Below are positions 57,404-64,000 of a stretch of 64,000 bases of DNA, one piece after another. Each line of letters starts with the position of its first letter. Within the stretch, counting starts at the first letter, position 1. The DNA comes from Streptomyces akebiae (lineage in GTDB: Bacteria > Actinomycetota > Actinomycetes > Streptomycetales > Streptomycetaceae), in NCBI RefSeq assembly GCF_019599145.1, contig NZ_CP080647.1:7502001-7566000 (forward strand). The letters run 5' to 3'. The translations under genes were made by a program, and so were the position numbers. The notes beneath the pieces are model-generated. The model worked only from the letters and a program-made list of their open reading frames with translations. It made no database searches and was not told the origin of the DNA.

Positions 57404-58327
57404 TCAACCTGCCGCCGCCACCCGGATCGCGTCGTCGATCTCCGGATACGTGAACGTGAAGCCCGACTCCAGCAGCCGGGTCGGGACGGCCCGCGTGCTG
57501 CCCAGGACATCACCCGCGACGCCCCCGAGGGCGAGCCGCAGCACGGACGCGGGCACCGTGAACAGCGTGGGCCGGTGCAGCACCCTGCCCATCGCCGCCG
57601 TGATCTCGCGGTTGGTGCGCGGGGTCGGCGCCGTCAGGTTGAACGGCCCGGACAGGGACGGCGTGAAGAGCAGGTGGCGCAGCGCCGCGACCTCGTCGTG
57701 CAGGGAGATGAAGCTCCAGTACTGGCGGCCGTCCCCCATCCGCCCGCCCAACCCGGCCTTGAACAGCGGGAACAGCGGACCCCAGGCGCCCCCGCCCCGG
57801 GCCACCACCAGCCCCGTACGGGCGAAGGCGGTACGGATCCCGGCCTCCCGCGCGGCCTCGGTCGCCCCCTCCCACTCCACGCACAACGCGGACAGGAACT
57901 CCGACCCCGGCTCCGCCGACTCGTCCACCACCCGGTCACCGGTGTAGCCGTAGAACCCGATCGCGCTGCCGTTGACGAATACGCTCGGCGGAGTGTCGAG
58001 GGCCGCGGCCGCCTCGGCGAGCGTCCGGGTGCCGCGCACCCGGCTCTCGCGGATCGTCGCCTTGTACGCGTCCGTCCAGCGGCGGGACGCGACCCCGGCG
58101 CCGGCGAGGTTGACGACGGCCGCGCACCCCGCGAGCCCCGCCATGTCGACCCGTCCCGCGTCCGGGTCCCAGCGCACCTCGCCCCGCGTCCGGGGCTCCC
58201 GTCGCACGAGCCGGAGCACCTCGTGGCCGTCGGCGGTGAGGGAACGGGCCAGCGCCGAACCGATCAGGCCGGAGGCGCCGGCGATCGCGATACGAGAACC
58301 GGGCGGAACGGGCGATTCAACGGTCAT
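57404..58327 (-). CDS. TIGR01777 family epimerase-like protein
   Basis: 307 residues. NAD(P) Rossmann IAIAGASGLIGSALARSLTA at 13-32, then RDPRTRGEVRWDP-like segment (RREPRTRGEVRWDPDAGRVD), VNLAGAGVASRRWTDAYKAT and FVNGSAIGFYGYTGDRVVDE, all TIGR01777 hallmarks. The C-terminal DUF1731-type domain begins PTLFTVPASVLRLALGGVAG and ends LLESGFTFTYPEIDDAIR. The role of the family is not established; the E. coli relative is YfcH. The ATG at 58327 is chosen by homology. It is divergent from the GNAT gene across 101 bases. Confidence 0.92.
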   Translation of the reverse strand: MTVESPVPPGSRIAIAGASGLIGSALARSLTADGHEVLRLVRREPRTRGEVRWDPDAGRVDMAGLAGCAAVVNLAGAGVASRRWTDAYKATIRESRVRGTRTLAEAAAALDTPPSVFVNGSAIGFYGYTGDRVVDESAEPGSEFLSALCVEWEGATEAAREAGIRTAFARTGLVVARGGGAWGPLFPLFKAGLGGRMGDGRQYWSFISLHDEVAALRHLLFTPSLSGPFNLTAPTPRTNREITAAMGRVLHRPTLFTVPASVLRLALGGVAGDVLGSTRAVPTRLLESGFTFTYPEIDDAIRVAAAG

Positions 58328-58428
58328 GCCCCCATCCTGCCCGGCGGACGGCGTGACCGTGGACCGGGGCGCCCGATCGGCGTGCACCGGCCGCCCGAGC
58401 GCCGTGCCGCGGCCGTACAGTGGCCGCC

Positions 58429-58917
58429 ATGCCCGTTCCGTACATACGCCTCGCGACCTCGGAGGACGAGGACACGCTCGGTCGGCTCGACCGCGAGACC
58501 TGGTCCACCCTGCACTCCGTCCAGGAACGGCCCACGCAGCCGTACGAGCCGTTCTTCAACGAGCGTTACGGCCCTCACGACCACCTGGTGGCCGAGATCG
58601 GCGGCGACGTCGTCGGGTACATCCGCCTCGCCCTGCCCTCCCATCTGGCCTGTCACGCCCACGTCCGCCAGATCCAGGGTCTCGCCGTCGCGGACGAGGC
58701 GCGCGGCTCGGGTGTCGCCCGCGCCCTGCTGCGCGCCGCGGGGGACGAGGCACGGCGGCGCGGCGCCCGCCGGCTCACCCTGCGGGTCCTCGGCCACAAC
58801 ACCCCGGCCAGGAAGCTCTACGCGTCCGAGGGCTTCGCCGTGGAGGGCGTCCTGCCGGAGGAGTTCCTGATCGACGGGGTCTACGTGGACGACGTGCTGA
58901 TGGGCCGTCGGCTCTGA
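58429..58917 (+). CDS. GNAT acetyltransferase, RimI-like
   Basis: 162 residues starting MPVPYIRLATSEDEDTLGRL. Acetyl-CoA pyrophosphate loop QIQGLAVADEARGSGVARAL at about 84-103, then RRLTLRVLGHNTPARKLYAS EGF, the typical GNAT closing motif. TACAGT lies 8-13 bases before the ATG with no ribosome site, so the transcript is probably leaderless. Substrate unknown, possibly protein N-termini or small molecules. A 16-bp tandem repeat follows the stop. Confidence 0.9.
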   Translation: MPVPYIRLATSEDEDTLGRLDRETWSTLHSVQERPTQPYEPFFNERYGPHDHLVAEIGGDVVGYIRLALPSHLACHAHVRQIQGLAVADEARGSGVARALLRAAGDEARRRGARRLTLRVLGHNTPARKLYASEGFAVEGVLPEEFLIDGVYVDDVLMGRRL

Positions 58918-58929
58918 GGCTGCCATCCC

Positions 58930-58993
58930 CACCGGGTCACGAGGTCACCGGGTCACGAGGTCACCGGATCAGGAGGTCACCGGATCACGAGGT
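58930..58993 (+). repeat. 16-bp tandem repeat overlapping the MarP 3' end
   Basis: Four units of CACCGGGTCACGAGGT (variants CACCGGATCAGGAGGT and CACCGGATCACGAGGT) at 58930, 58946, 58962 and 58978, with a partial fifth. The last unit covers the MarP stop codon and encodes its final residues on the minus strand. Confidence 0.9.
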
Positions 58994-60169
58994 CACGAGG
59001 TCGCCCGTGTCCACCGCCGCCGTCGCGTTCGCGGCGCGCTCCGCGTCGGGGACGACCTCGTCCACGGTGAGCACGTAACCCGTCTCCGCGTCCGAGGTGG
59101 AGCGGGCGAAGACGACGCCGAAGACCTGCCCGTCGGTGGTGAGGAGGGGGCCGCCGGAGTTGCCGGGGCGGACGGTGGAGCGGATGGAGTAGATGTCGCG
59201 GGTCACCGAGTCGGTGTTGTAGATGTTCCGGCCGGTCGCGTCGATACGGCTGGCGACCGTGGCCGCCTGGAGGTCGAGGCCGCCGTCCTCCGGATAACCG
59301 GCCACCACCGCCGCGTCACCCCGCCCGGCGCTGTCGTCGAAGCGCAGCAGCGGGGCCCGCAGACCCGGGACGTACAGCACCGCCACGTCCTTGTCCGGAT
59401 CGAACAGCACGACCTTCGCCTCGTACGCCTTGCCCACACCGCCCACCCGCACGCTCGGCTCGTCGATGCCTGCCACCACGTGCGCGTTGGTCATCACATG
59501 CTCGGTGGCGTACACGAAACCGCTGCCCTCGCGGCCCTGGGTGCCCGCCACACCTTCGATCTTCACCGTGCTGCGCTTGGCGGCGGCGGTCGCGGCCGCG
59601 GTGACACTGTCGCCGGACGGCTTGGCCACCTCGGCCGTCGCCTCGTTCTCGAAGGGGTTGAAGACCTGCGGGAAGCCCGCCTCGGTGAGCGCCGAGGTGG
59701 CGTCGGAGAACCAGGCCGGGGTGGTCTCCGGCATGGTGTCCTGCACGGCGCCGAGCAGCGCGGAGTCACGGATCGAGTTGGTCACCACCGCAGACGAGGA
59801 GGCCCCGAGGACGCTTGCGGCCACCCACGCCACGATCAGCACGGCGACCGTGTTGGCCGCGGCGCCCCCGACGCCGTCGGCCACCCGCAGCGGACTGCGG
59901 TCGATCTCCCGGCGCAGCCGCAGCGCCAGCCGGCCCGCCAGCTCGTGCCCGATCACCCCAGGCACCAGGACCGTCAGCACCGCCGTGACCGTCGCCGCCG
60001 GGGTGCCCGCCTCCACCAGCTCCATCATCCAGGGCAGCACCCAGACGCCTGTCGCCGCGCCGCCCACGAAACCGGCGAGGGACACACATCCCGCCACCAG
60101 GCCGCGACGGTAACCGGACGCCGCGTAGGCCAGGATCACCAGCATCAGCAGGATGTCGAGCACGTCCAC
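58985..60169 (-). CDS. MarP-family membrane serine protease (CvpA-like + trypsin-like)
   Basis: 394 residues. Four N-terminal helices (LDILLMLVILAYAASGYRRG, LPWMMELVEAG..TVTAVLTVLV, VADGVGGAAANTVAVLIVAW) form a CvpA-like region to about residue 120. The extracytoplasmic chymotrypsin-fold domain has EGSGFVYATEHVMTNAHVVA (catalytic His), DPDKDVAVLYV (Asp) and STVRPGNSGGPLLT (Ser). The mycobacterial MarP protects against acid and processes peptidoglycan hydrolases. A PGRP amidase gene is divergent, 222 bases away, so a cell-wall link is plausible. The terminal LVTS residues are encoded inside the 16-bp repeat. Confidence 0.93.
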   Translation of the reverse strand: MDVLDILLMLVILAYAASGYRRGLVAGCVSLAGFVGGAATGVWVLPWMMELVEAGTPAATVTAVLTVLVPGVIGHELAGRLALRLRREIDRSPLRVADGVGGAAANTVAVLIVAWVAASVLGASSSAVVTNSIRDSALLGAVQDTMPETTPAWFSDATSALTEAGFPQVFNPFENEATAEVAKPSGDSVTAAATAAAKRSTVKIEGVAGTQGREGSGFVYATEHVMTNAHVVAGIDEPSVRVGGVGKAYEAKVVLFDPDKDVAVLYVPGLRAPLLRFDDSAGRGDAAVVAGYPEDGGLDLQAATVASRIDATGRNIYNTDSVTRDIYSIRSTVRPGNSGGPLLTTDGQVFGVVFARSTSDAETGYVLTVDEVVPDAERAANATAAVDTGDLVTS

Positions 60170-60391
60170 TCCGACCGCCTCTCTCTAGGGACCCTGTAGT
60201 ACGCGCGGCACGGGTGCAGTGATCAGCTGTGCCCGCACGGCACCCCGGTGGCCCGCGCGAACCGGCCACCACCGCGCCGCCCGCGCCCCGAATCGTAAAA
60301 ACGTCCCGGACCACGGCGTTGGTTCCTTCCGCTTCCACCGGGTGGCCCACTCCACATCGCGGCCGACGCGCATCAGGGTGACTCTGGGGCC

Positions 60392-61339
60392 ATGCGTGTG
60401 TTCCGGATGTCGCGGGGGGCGCGAATACGGCGGCTGCTCCGTGTGTGGCGCCGCCGCACACGGATCCCGCGCGCCCCGGACCCCGCCCGGCGGCGGCCGC
60501 GCGGGTCCCACCACCGCGCGCGCCCGGTCCGGGAGCGTATGCGCCAGGTCCGGGAGCGTACGCGCCTGGCGCGGGAACGCGTGGACCTGCCCCGGCCCGT
60601 CCTCCTGCTGCTGGCCTGTCTGCCGGGGCTGGCGGCCGTGCTCGCCCTGGTGCTGTTCGCGATCGGCGTGGACCGTACGGCCGACCGCGCCGACGGGCCC
60701 GCCACGGCCCGGCCCGCCCCGCCCCACCGGGCGCCCCGGCCACCCATCGTGCCCAGGGCCCGCTGGCTGGAGAAGGACGCGCCCAGCCAGCCGCCCGCCC
60801 GCTACGACGACGAGGTCGCAGCGGTCTTCATCCACCACACCGACTCCCCGAACGGCTACGACTGCGCCGACGCACCCCGCATCATCCGCGGCCTCTACAC
60901 CGGCCAGACCGACGCCAAGCACTGGGACGACATCGGCTACAACTTCCTCGTCGACCGCTGCGGCACCATCTACGAGGGTCGCGCTGGCGGCGTCGACCGC
61001 CCCGTCACCGGCGCCCACACCCAGGGCTTCAACCACCGCACCACCGGTATCGCCGCCCTCGGCACCTTCACCGCCGGCGTCCCCGTCCCGCAGGTCATGA
61101 CCGACGCGATCGCCGCGCTCGCCGCCTGGAAACTGGGGCTCTCCGACAGCGACCCCCGGGGCAGCGTCCGGCTCACCTCCAGCAACAGCCTCAGCCGCTA
61201 CGCCGCCGGCACCACCGTCCTGCTGCCCACGCTCGCGGGCCACAGCGACGGCTACATGACGAGCTGCCCAGGCGCGGCCCTCGCCGAGCGCCTGCCCGCG
61301 ATCCGGGAACTGGCGGCCCGCCTCCAGGGCCGGACCTAG
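60392..61339 (+). CDS. Peptidoglycan-recognition/N-acetylmuramoyl-L-alanine amidase (type 2)
   Basis: 315 residues. A strongly basic N-terminal 65 residues (MRVFRMSRGARIRRLLRVWR) precede one helix (PVLLLLACLPGLAAVLALVL), then a Pro-rich linker. PGRP domain from about 140: VAAVFIHHTDSPNGYDC (zinc His), WDDIGYNFLVDRCGTIYEGR (Tyr), NHRTTGIAALGTF and AGHSDGYMTSCPGAALAERL (zinc His and Cys). All ligands are present, so amidase activity is expected at the outer face. The long basic leader is unusual for a simple signal and suggests a membrane anchor. Confidence 0.9.
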   Translation: MRVFRMSRGARIRRLLRVWRRRTRIPRAPDPARRRPRGSHHRARPVRERMRQVRERTRLARERVDLPRPVLLLLACLPGLAAVLALVLFAIGVDRTADRADGPATARPAPPHRAPRPPIVPRARWLEKDAPSQPPARYDDEVAAVFIHHTDSPNGYDCADAPRIIRGLYTGQTDAKHWDDIGYNFLVDRCGTIYEGRAGGVDRPVTGAHTQGFNHRTTGIAALGTFTAGVPVPQVMTDAIAALAAWKLGLSDSDPRGSVRLTSSNSLSRYAAGTTVLLPTLAGHSDGYMTSCPGAALAERLPAIRELAARLQGRT

Positions 61340-61366
61340 GGCCCTTCTGATGGACCCTGGGCCCTA
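61337..61366 (+). terminator. Hairpin after the PGRP amidase
   Basis: TAGGGCCC-TTCTGATGGACCCT-GGGCCCTA begins at the stop codon. It shares AGGGCCC(C/T)TCTGATGGA with the hairpin at 27134. Confidence 0.65.
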
Positions 61367-61517
61367 TCGTGCCCGCGCGACCGCTCTCCCGCAGACCGTT
61401 CTCATCCCGTCGAGCCGGATCTCATGAGGTTCACAGACAGCGCGCCGCGGACTCACAGAGTTCTCCAAGATCCGCGCCCTACCTTCGTGGTCGTCACGCC
61501 GACCGGAGGTGGGGAAA

Positions 61518-61802
61518 ATGATCAGCAGCCGTACGAAGCACTCGTCCCGCGACCCGAGGAAGACCTGGTCCTCGGCCCTGCGGAGCCCGTGGACGGTGGC
61601 GTGCGCCGCCGCCGTCGTCGTGCTCGGCCCGTCCGCCGTCACCGCGTCCGCGCTGGAGCGCGCCAACTCGGCGCCCCTGCACGGCGCCTCGGCCCCCGAA
61701 CACCCGGCCCCGGGCAAGGAGCGACGCCACCACGGCCGGCCGTACACCACCGAGCCGTACGCGTACCTGCCGCGCACGACCAACCGTGGACTGCGGGTCT
61801 GA
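61518..61802 (+). CDS. Small secreted protein, function unknown
   Basis: 94 residues. The N-terminus MISSRTKHSSRDPRKTWSSA is basic, followed by helix WTVACAAAVVVLGPSAVTAS and probable cleavage after TASA. The mature tail is short, His/Pro/Arg/Tyr-rich (KERRHHGRPYTTEPYAYLPR). GGAGG at 61504 lies 9 bases before the ATG. Not recognised. Its stop codon is inside the left arm of a terminator stem. Confidence 0.65.
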   Translation: MISSRTKHSSRDPRKTWSSALRSPWTVACAAAVVVLGPSAVTASALERANSAPLHGASAPEHPAPGKERRHHGRPYTTEPYAYLPRTTNRGLRV

Positions 61803-61835
61803 CGCGCGGCCCGCAGCCGGGCGGCGCGTCAGACC
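61796..61835. terminator. Terminator between the small secreted protein and DUF4240 genes
   Basis: A 12-bp stem (GGTCTGACGCGC / GCGCGTCAGACC) with an internal GCCCGCAGCCGGGC hairpin. The left arm includes the stop codon of the upstream gene. A second CTAGGGxxCCCCTAG-type hairpin lies at 61848-61865 next to the DUF4240 stop. Confidence 0.8.
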
Positions 61836-61860
61836 GATCAGAGGGCCCCTAGGGCTGCCC

Positions 61861-62379
61861 CTAGGCCCGGAACCGCTCCCAGAGCTTCGGGAAGCGTTCC
61901 GCGAGCGCGGACTCGTCCTCGAAGTCGAGCGGGGTGCCCTCGGGTTCGCCGGGCGGGGGCGGGATGCCGAGGTCCGGGGCGACCACACCGGTGAGTTGCT
62001 CGTACGCCTCGTCCGCGGCGTAACCCAGTTCCTCGCCGTCCCCGTCGATCTCGTCGTCGAAGTCGTCCAGCAGATCGGCGAGCGAGTCGGGGTCGTGCAC
62101 CGCGTGCTCGAAGACCTCCCGGCCCTGGCCGATCAGCCAGCACCGGAAGAAGTCGAACACGTCGTCGCTGGCGCCGTCGAGCAGCACCCAGGCGGCGCCC
62201 CAAAGGTCCCAGGTGTACGCGCGGTTGTAACGGGACTCGAAGTGCCGGGCGAAGTCCAGCACCGCCTCCGGGTCCAACCGGCCGAGCCGTTCCACGAGCA
62301 GGTCGGCCTGGTCCTCGGGATCGCCCTCGGCGTCCTCCCGGGCCGTGTCCACCAACTCCCAGAACTCCGTCTCGTCCAT
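61861..62379 (-). CDS. DUF4240 domain protein
   Basis: 172 residues starting MDETEFWELVDTAREDAEGD, the DUF4240 opening. EAVLDFARHFESRYNRAYTW DLWGAAWVLL and DVFDFFRCWLIGQGREVFEH complete the domain. It is very acidic with an Asp-rich stretch (LLDDFDDEIDGDGEELGY). A GTG codon immediately upstream is an alternative start; the longer frame is rejected. Function unknown; related to immunity-like or housekeeping small proteins in actinobacteria. It lies 61 bases downstream of the WYL regulator on the same strand. Confidence 0.87.
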   Translation of the reverse strand: MDETEFWELVDTAREDAEGDPEDQADLLVERLGRLDPEAVLDFARHFESRYNRAYTWDLWGAAWVLLDGASDDVFDFFRCWLIGQGREVFEHAVHDPDSLADLLDDFDDEIDGDGEELGYAADEAYEQLTGVVAPDLGIPPPPGEPEGTPLDFEDESALAERFPKLWERFRA

Positions 62380-62440
62380 CACTGGTCCAGCATCGGGCCT
62401 GGGCGGGTGGGACGCACGTGGAGAACGACCCATTCTTGTC

Positions 62441-63475
62441 TCAGGGGGCCGCGTACAGCCCGGCGAGACGGCGCGCGTCGTCCGCGAAGCGCTCCCGCAG
62501 CCCAGAGGGAGCCAGCACCTCGGCCTCCGCTCCCAACGCGGTGAGCTGGGTGTGGGCCACCTCCTCCGACTCCACGCGGAGGGCGACGGTCACCCGGCCG
62601 TGCTCGTCGGGGGTGTCGGCCACGGTGCTCAGCGCGTCCCGGGCCGACACGGGGTCCACGACGTGCGGCAGCCTGCGCACCCCCTCCGCCGACAGTCGCA
62701 CGACGACCTCGGCGCGCAGGATCGAACGGGCGAATCGTTCCGCCTGCTCGTCCCAGTGGGCCGGCAGATCGAACTCCTCGTCACGGGTGAAGCGGTCGTC
62801 GGCGGTGTCGACGGTGGTGAAGCGATCGATGCGGTAGGTGCGGAAGACCCCCGCACCCGACCGGGCGCCGGAACCCGACCTGGCGTCGGGGCCGGAGGGG
62901 GTGGCCGGGGCGGGGACCCGGGCGCACAGGTACCAGATGCCGGCCTTGAGCACGAGACCGTACGGCTCCAGGCCGCGCTCGACCTCGGTGTGGCCCTTGC
63001 GGTACCGGGCGACGATCCTTCGGTCGTCCCACACCGCGTTGGCCACGATGGGCAGCAGCTCGGGTGTCTTCGGCTCCTTGAACCAGCTCGGCGCGTCGAG
63101 GTGGAAGCGCTGGGAGGCCGTGCGGGAGGCGTCGCGGAGGGAGGGGAGGAGGGCGGCCGAGACCTTCAGCCGGGCGGCTGAGGCCGCGTCCTCCAACCCC
63201 ATCTCCCGCAGCGCGCCCGGCACACCGCTGAGGAACAACGCCTCGGCCTCGGTGCGGGCCAGCCCCGTCAGTCGCGTCCGGTACCCGCCGATCAGCCGGT
63301 ACCCCCCGGCCCGGCCCCGGTCCGCGTAGACCGGCACCCCCGCCTCCGACAGCGCCTGGGCGTCCCTGGTCACCGTCCGCTCCGACACCTCCAGCTCCCG
63401 CGCGAGTTCGGCGGCGGTCATGGAGGGCCGGGACTGAAGCAACAACACCATCTTGATCAGCCGAGCAGCACGCAT
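62441..63475 (-). CDS. HTH + WYL domain transcriptional regulator
   Basis: 344 residues starting MRAARLIKMVLLLQSRPSMT. The HTH_11 domain (AAELARELEVSERTVTRDAQ) spans about 18-60. The WYL domain at about 155-235 contains AVWDDRRIVARYRKGHTEVE and LVLKAGIWYLCAR. The WCX C-terminal extension includes VVVRLSAEGVRRLPHVVDPV. WYL domains sense ligands, often nucleic acids or nucleotides, and control defence, sporulation or DNA-damage genes; the target here is unknown. An extended upstream frame runs into repeat copy 5 and is rejected. Confidence 0.92.
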   Translation of the reverse strand: MRAARLIKMVLLLQSRPSMTAAELARELEVSERTVTRDAQALSEAGVPVYADRGRAGGYRLIGGYRTRLTGLARTEAEALFLSGVPGALREMGLEDAASAARLKVSAALLPSLRDASRTASQRFHLDAPSWFKEPKTPELLPIVANAVWDDRRIVARYRKGHTEVERGLEPYGLVLKAGIWYLCARVPAPATPSGPDARSGSGARSGAGVFRTYRIDRFTTVDTADDRFTRDEEFDLPAHWDEQAERFARSILRAEVVVRLSAEGVRRLPHVVDPVSARDALSTVADTPDEHGRVTVALRVESEEVAHTQLTALGAEAEVLAPSGLRERFADDARRLAGLYAAP

Positions 63476-63520
63476 GCGGCCATGATGCCGGGCCGCACTG
63501 ACAAAAGGGGGTGTGTTGTC

Positions 63521-63607
63521 GGGTGCGGGTGGTGGGGCTGGTCGCGCAGTTCCCCGCGCACCTGAAGGGGCGCGGGGAACTGCGCGACCAGCCCCCACCG
63601 GACCCGC
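63521..63607 (+). repeat. Dispersed 3'-end repeat, copy 5, with inverted partner
   Basis: The plus copy AGGGGCGCGGGGAACTGCGC followed by GACCAGCCCCCACCGGACCC (63566-63607) is preceded by an inverted copy (63521-63559) of the same element. The pair could fold into a large hairpin. It lies 18 bases past the aceE stop, acting as terminator candidate. Confidence 0.88.
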
Positions 63608-63625
63608 GGACGGGGGTCGAAGGCG

Positions 63626-64000
63626 TCAGAGCCCGTACCGCTCCCGCGCCTCCTTCACCGCCGTCGCCTTGACCTCACCCCGCCGCGCGAGCTGCGCGAG
63701 CGCGGCGACCACGATCGACTGCGCGTCGACCCCGAAGTGCCGCCGCGCCGCCTCACGCGTGTCGGACAGCCCGAACCCGTCCGCGCCGAGCGAGGAGTAG
63801 TCCTGCTCCACCCACTGCGCGATCTGGTCGGGAACCTGCCGCATGTAGTCGGAGACGGCCAGCACCGGCCCCTCGGCACCCTGCAGCGCCTGCCGCACGA
63901 ACGGCACCCGCTCCTCCCCGCGCAGCAGCGCGGCGTCGGCATCCAGCGCGTCCCGCCGCAGCTCGCTCCAGGACGTCGCGGACCAGACGTCGGCCGCCAC
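63626..64000 (-). CDS. aceE: Pyruvate dehydrogenase E1 component (homodimeric type), C-terminal fragment
   Basis: The last 124 residues of a minus-strand gene that begins right of the window. AADVWSATSWSELRRDALDA, then GPVLAVSDYMRQVPDQIAQW and YSSLGADGFGLSDTREAARR HFGVDAQSI match the transketolase C-terminal domain of single-chain AceE. The enzyme decarboxylates pyruvate and passes acetyl to lipoylated E2, a use of the lipoate made by LipA/LipB encoded 10 kb away. The tail VKEARERYGL is a normal end. Confidence 0.93.
   Translation of the reverse strand: MAADVWSATSWSELRRDALDADAALLRGEERVPFVRQALQGAEGPVLAVSDYMRQVPDQIAQWVEQDYSSLGADGFGLSDTREAARRHFGVDAQSIVVAALAQLARRGEVKATAVKEARERYGL

Overview
This is a 64 kb piece of a Streptomyces chromosome. 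The base composition is very GC-rich with strong third-position G/C bias, starts are often GTG or TTG with AGGAGG-type ribosome sites, and the gene content is Streptomyces core: malR-malEFG-aglA, glnE, glnII with glnRII beside it, glnI, lipA/lipB, and aceE at the right edge. As I recall it, the order matches the core segment of S. coelicolor from about SCO2183 to SCO2240, read in the opposite direction. No rRNA, tRNA or CRISPR array was seen.

Layout. 1-2.7 kb: small stand-alone enzymes (RibD-type reductase fragment, DUF4291, VOC, PPOX-fold protein, a membrane protein), all on the minus strand. 2.9-6 kb: glnE. 6-8.8 kb: a drug/metabolite exporter divergent from a LysR regulator, then a PAP2 membrane phosphatase. 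8.9-25 kb: the alpha-glucan block. It holds malR divergent from malEFG, then aglA (alpha-glucosidase), a secreted alpha-amylase and a very large two-catalytic-domain pullulanase. TTGC-type operator repeats precede malE, the amylase and, at a distance, the pullulanase. A TnpB-only element sits between that last operator and the pullulanase start. 25-27.9 kb: a receiver-SpoIIE phosphatase, a CHMI-like isomerase and a TetR regulator. 27.9-35.4 kb: a membrane protein with a sigma-factor-like N-terminus, a Tat-exported GH89 enzyme, a lipoprotein and a DUF1996 secreted protein.

35.7-50 kb: nitrogen assimilation. It holds glnRII with a small upstream ORF, and glnII and glnI. Both synthetase genes have four-half-site GlnR boxes at 11-bp period. 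With glnE at 2.9 kb, the two synthetases, the adenylyltransferase and a dedicated regulator lie within 47 kb. Interspersed are a secreted RlpA-like protein, an ArsC/Spx-like protein, DUF4360, an AlkZ-like protein, a phosphotransferase and the pspAB-htpX pair. 50-64 kb: RDD and DUF4191 proteins meeting at a perfect 33-bp hairpin, lipA/lipB, an NsdA-like regulator, an FAD amine-oxidase-like protein, a TIGR01777 protein, a GNAT, a MarP-type protease, a PGRP amidase, DUF4240, a WYL regulator and the 3' end of aceE.

The most interesting signals are: (i) the TnpB element separating the pullulanase gene from its apparent MalR operator, where TnpB has lost its RuvC-II glutamate and carries an in-frame palindromic insertion; (ii) a dispersed repeat found five times, always in the same orientation just 3' of a gene; (iii) a possible ECF-sigma-like/transmembrane fusion protein; (iv) a conserved-looking 40-codon ORF ahead of glnRII; and (v) several short tandem repeats (15, 16, 24 and 26 bp) at gene ends.
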